64,000 bases of DNA, from positions 248,001 through 312,000 of the forward strand of contig NZ_JACHLZ010000001.1 of the NCBI RefSeq assembly GCF_014204755.1, written 5' to 3'. The notes beneath the pieces are model-generated. The model searched no databases. It was not told where the DNA came from and worked only from the letters and a program-made list of their open reading frames with translations. The position numbers and the translations under genes are program-made. This document shows, piece after piece, positions 62,844 through 64,000 of the stretch. This stretch comes from Brachybacterium aquaticum. Lineage in GTDB: Bacteria; Actinomycetota; Actinomycetes; Actinomycetales; Dermabacteraceae. Position 1 is the stretch's first letter; every line of letters starts with the position of its first letter.

Positions 62844-62864
62844 CTCGTCGTCAGGGCCCGGCGC

Positions 62865-62938
62865 GGCCGACGGGGCTCTGCGCGGCCGACGGGGCTGAGT
62901 GTGGCCGACGGGTGTGATGGCCGTCGGCGGCCGACGGG
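62865..62938. repeat. Cluster of four GGCCGACGGG motifs
   Basis: Copies at 62865, 62884, 62903 and 62929, the first three exactly 19 bp apart, between the pst terminator and the ABC-exporter gene. The same motif recurs across the window. Confidence 0.8.
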
Positions 62939-63033
62939 CGCACCCGACCGTCCACCCACGGTCTGACCTGCACCGGGCAGGACCGCACCGCAGGCGGACG
63001 CGCCGCCCCGGCTCCGGGCGCGAGCCTGGAGCC

Positions 63034-63876
63034 ATGACCCACGCACCCGCTCCCGTCCCGTCGGCCGTCCCGGCGCACCCTGCCCCGTCGGCCGCCGCCC
63101 CGACGACCTACGCACCCCGCGTCGACATCCCGCCCGCCCCTCGCCCCGCCCCGGTCCTCGCCGCCCGCGGCCTGCGCAAGACCTACGGCGGCACCGGCGC
63201 CGCGACCCGCGCCCTGGACGGCGTGGACCTCGACATCGCCCCGGCCGACTCCCTGGCCGTGATGGGCCCCTCCGGCTGCGGCAAGACCACCCTGCTGCAC
63301 CTGCTGGCCGGGATCCTCACCCCCACCGCCGGCAGCGTCCTGCACGACGGCGCGGACCTCGCCGAGCTCGGCGACCGCCGCCGCACCCTCCTGCGCCGCA
63401 GCGCCTTCGGCTTCGTCTTCCAGGACGGCCAGCTGCTGCCTGAGCTCACCGCGCTCGAGAACGTCATCCTGCCGCGCATGCTCGGCGGCACCTCCCGCCG
63501 CGCCGCGACCGCCGAGGCCCGCGCCTGGCTCGAGCGGCTGGGCCTTGAGGGCATGGAGGACCGCCGCCCCACCCAGCTCTCCGGCGGGCAGGCCCAGCGC
63601 GTCGCCATCGCCCGCGCCCTCGACGGCCGCCCCTCGGTCGTCTTCGCCGACGAACCCACCGGCGCGCTCGACCAGGCCACCGGCCAGGCCGTGCTGCAGA
63701 TCCTCGTGGACTCCTGCCGCGACTCCGGCGCCGCCCTCGTCATGGTCACCCACGACGCCGCGGTCGCCGCCGCCTGCCGCCGCACCGTCGCCCTGCGCGA
63801 CGGCCGCATCGAGCGCGAGTTCGTGCGCCCCGCCGCGCAGAGAGAGGTCGTGCAGGGACAGGGGCAGTCCCGATGA
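63034..63876 (+). CDS. ABC exporter ATPase (MacB/LolD type)
   Basis: 280 residues, ATG preceded by a weak GGAG. A Pro/Ala-rich N-terminus of about 40 residues precedes the ATPase: GPSGCGKTT, VFQDGQLLPELTALENV, LSGGQAQRVAIARAL, VVFADEPTGALD, VTHD. The FADEPTGALD and LTALENV signatures are typical of FtsX-partner ATPases. Overlaps the next gene (ATGA). Confidence 0.92.
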   Translation: MTHAPAPVPSAVPAHPAPSAAAPTTYAPRVDIPPAPRPAPVLAARGLRKTYGGTGAATRALDGVDLDIAPADSLAVMGPSGCGKTTLLHLLAGILTPTAGSVLHDGADLAELGDRRRTLLRRSAFGFVFQDGQLLPELTALENVILPRMLGGTSRRAATAEARAWLERLGLEGMEDRRPTQLSGGQAQRVAIARALDGRPSVVFADEPTGALDQATGQAVLQILVDSCRDSGAALVMVTHDAAVAAACRRTVALRDGRIEREFVRPAAQREVVQGQGQSR

Positions 63877-64000
63877 CCGCGCTGCTCGCCTCCGCCCCGC
63901 TGCTGCTGCGCCGCCGCGGCGCCCTCGCCGACGTGCTGCCGGTGATCGCCTTCGCCGCCGCGACCGGCATCCTCGCCACCGTCCTCGGCGGTGCCGCCGC
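63873..64000 (+). CDS. Partial FtsX-like ABC exporter permease
   Basis: First 42 codons only, open at the right edge: MTALLASAPLLLRRRGALA, then a hydrophobic helix (VLPVIAFAAATGILATVLGG), as expected for the N-terminal helix of an FtsX-family permease. Context (overlapping its ATPase) supports the call. Confidence 0.7.
   Translation, partial: MTALLASAPLLLRRRGALADVLPVIAFAAATGILATVLGGAA

Overview
The window is a very G+C-rich chromosomal segment of an actinobacterium. The taxonomic markers are a WhiB-family protein, mycothiol synthase (MshD), maltokinase, a DUF3027 protein, a DUF4244 Flp-type pilin with an Ssd/CpaE-like partner, and many apparently leaderless starts. Gene content fits Micrococcales, perhaps Dermabacteraceae/Brachybacterium; that placement is inference. 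There is no IS element, prophage, CRISPR array, integrase or rRNA. Most of the window is housekeeping. Gene order in three stretches (12.6-20.5 kb, 22.3-43.6 kb, 52.7-62.8 kb) recalls M. tuberculosis Rv3683-Rv3672c, Rv3644c-Rv3660c and Rv0811c-Rv0820 (recalled, not searched).

Layout. 0-4.6 kb: a gene fragment leaving the left edge behind a near-perfect PHO-box promoter, then a 1135-residue SMC/JetC-like ATPase with no Wadjet partners beside it, then a small unknown gene. 4.6-8.2 kb: maltokinase and a divergent CshA-repeat surface protein, separated by a 15-bp tandem repeat. 8.3-12.5 kb: envelope genes (LytR_C anchor protein, GH20 hexosaminidase, NlpC/P60 hydrolase with a long AT-rich upstream region) and tRNA-Pro(CGG). 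12.6-20.5 kb: metallophosphoesterase, class A PBP, WhiB4-like regulator, DUF4177, Rid protein, MBL hydrolase, Crp, Nth and a CoA-type Nudix. 20.7-25.3 kb: cold-shock protein, DUF3027, then holB-tmk-oxidoreductase. 25.5-28.8 kb: a sugar ABC importer lacking its ATPase. 28.9-37 kb: topA, PAP2 phosphatase, methyltransferase and an MrfA-type helicase. 37.2-43.6 kb: an acyltransferase-like membrane protein and a compact Tad-like pilus operon (TadE-like x2, pilin, fused TadB-TadC, TadA, Ssd), beside a candidate small RNA.

43.9-55.4 kb: xth, SDR, pyrE, a zinc metallopeptidase, DedA, an SpoU-type methyltransferase, fba, DUF2516, a FUSC transporter, YgfZ, a nitrobindin-like protein and an unlisted 33-residue membrane protein. 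55.6-62.8 kb: mshD, MutT1-like, a DUF4190 protein and pstSCAB preceded by a PHO box. The right edge is an ABC exporter (ATPase plus truncated FtsX-like permease).

Main points for a second look: the orphan JetC-like ATPase; the left-edge PHO box; the TadB-TadC fusion and hairpins in front of the pilin gene; the promoter-plus-hairpin transcript between ssd and xth; the 33-residue membrane protein; thirteen TANNNT-like boxes 5-7 bp upstream of start codons; several short tandem repeats; and a dispersed GGCCGACGGG motif that appears over-represented.
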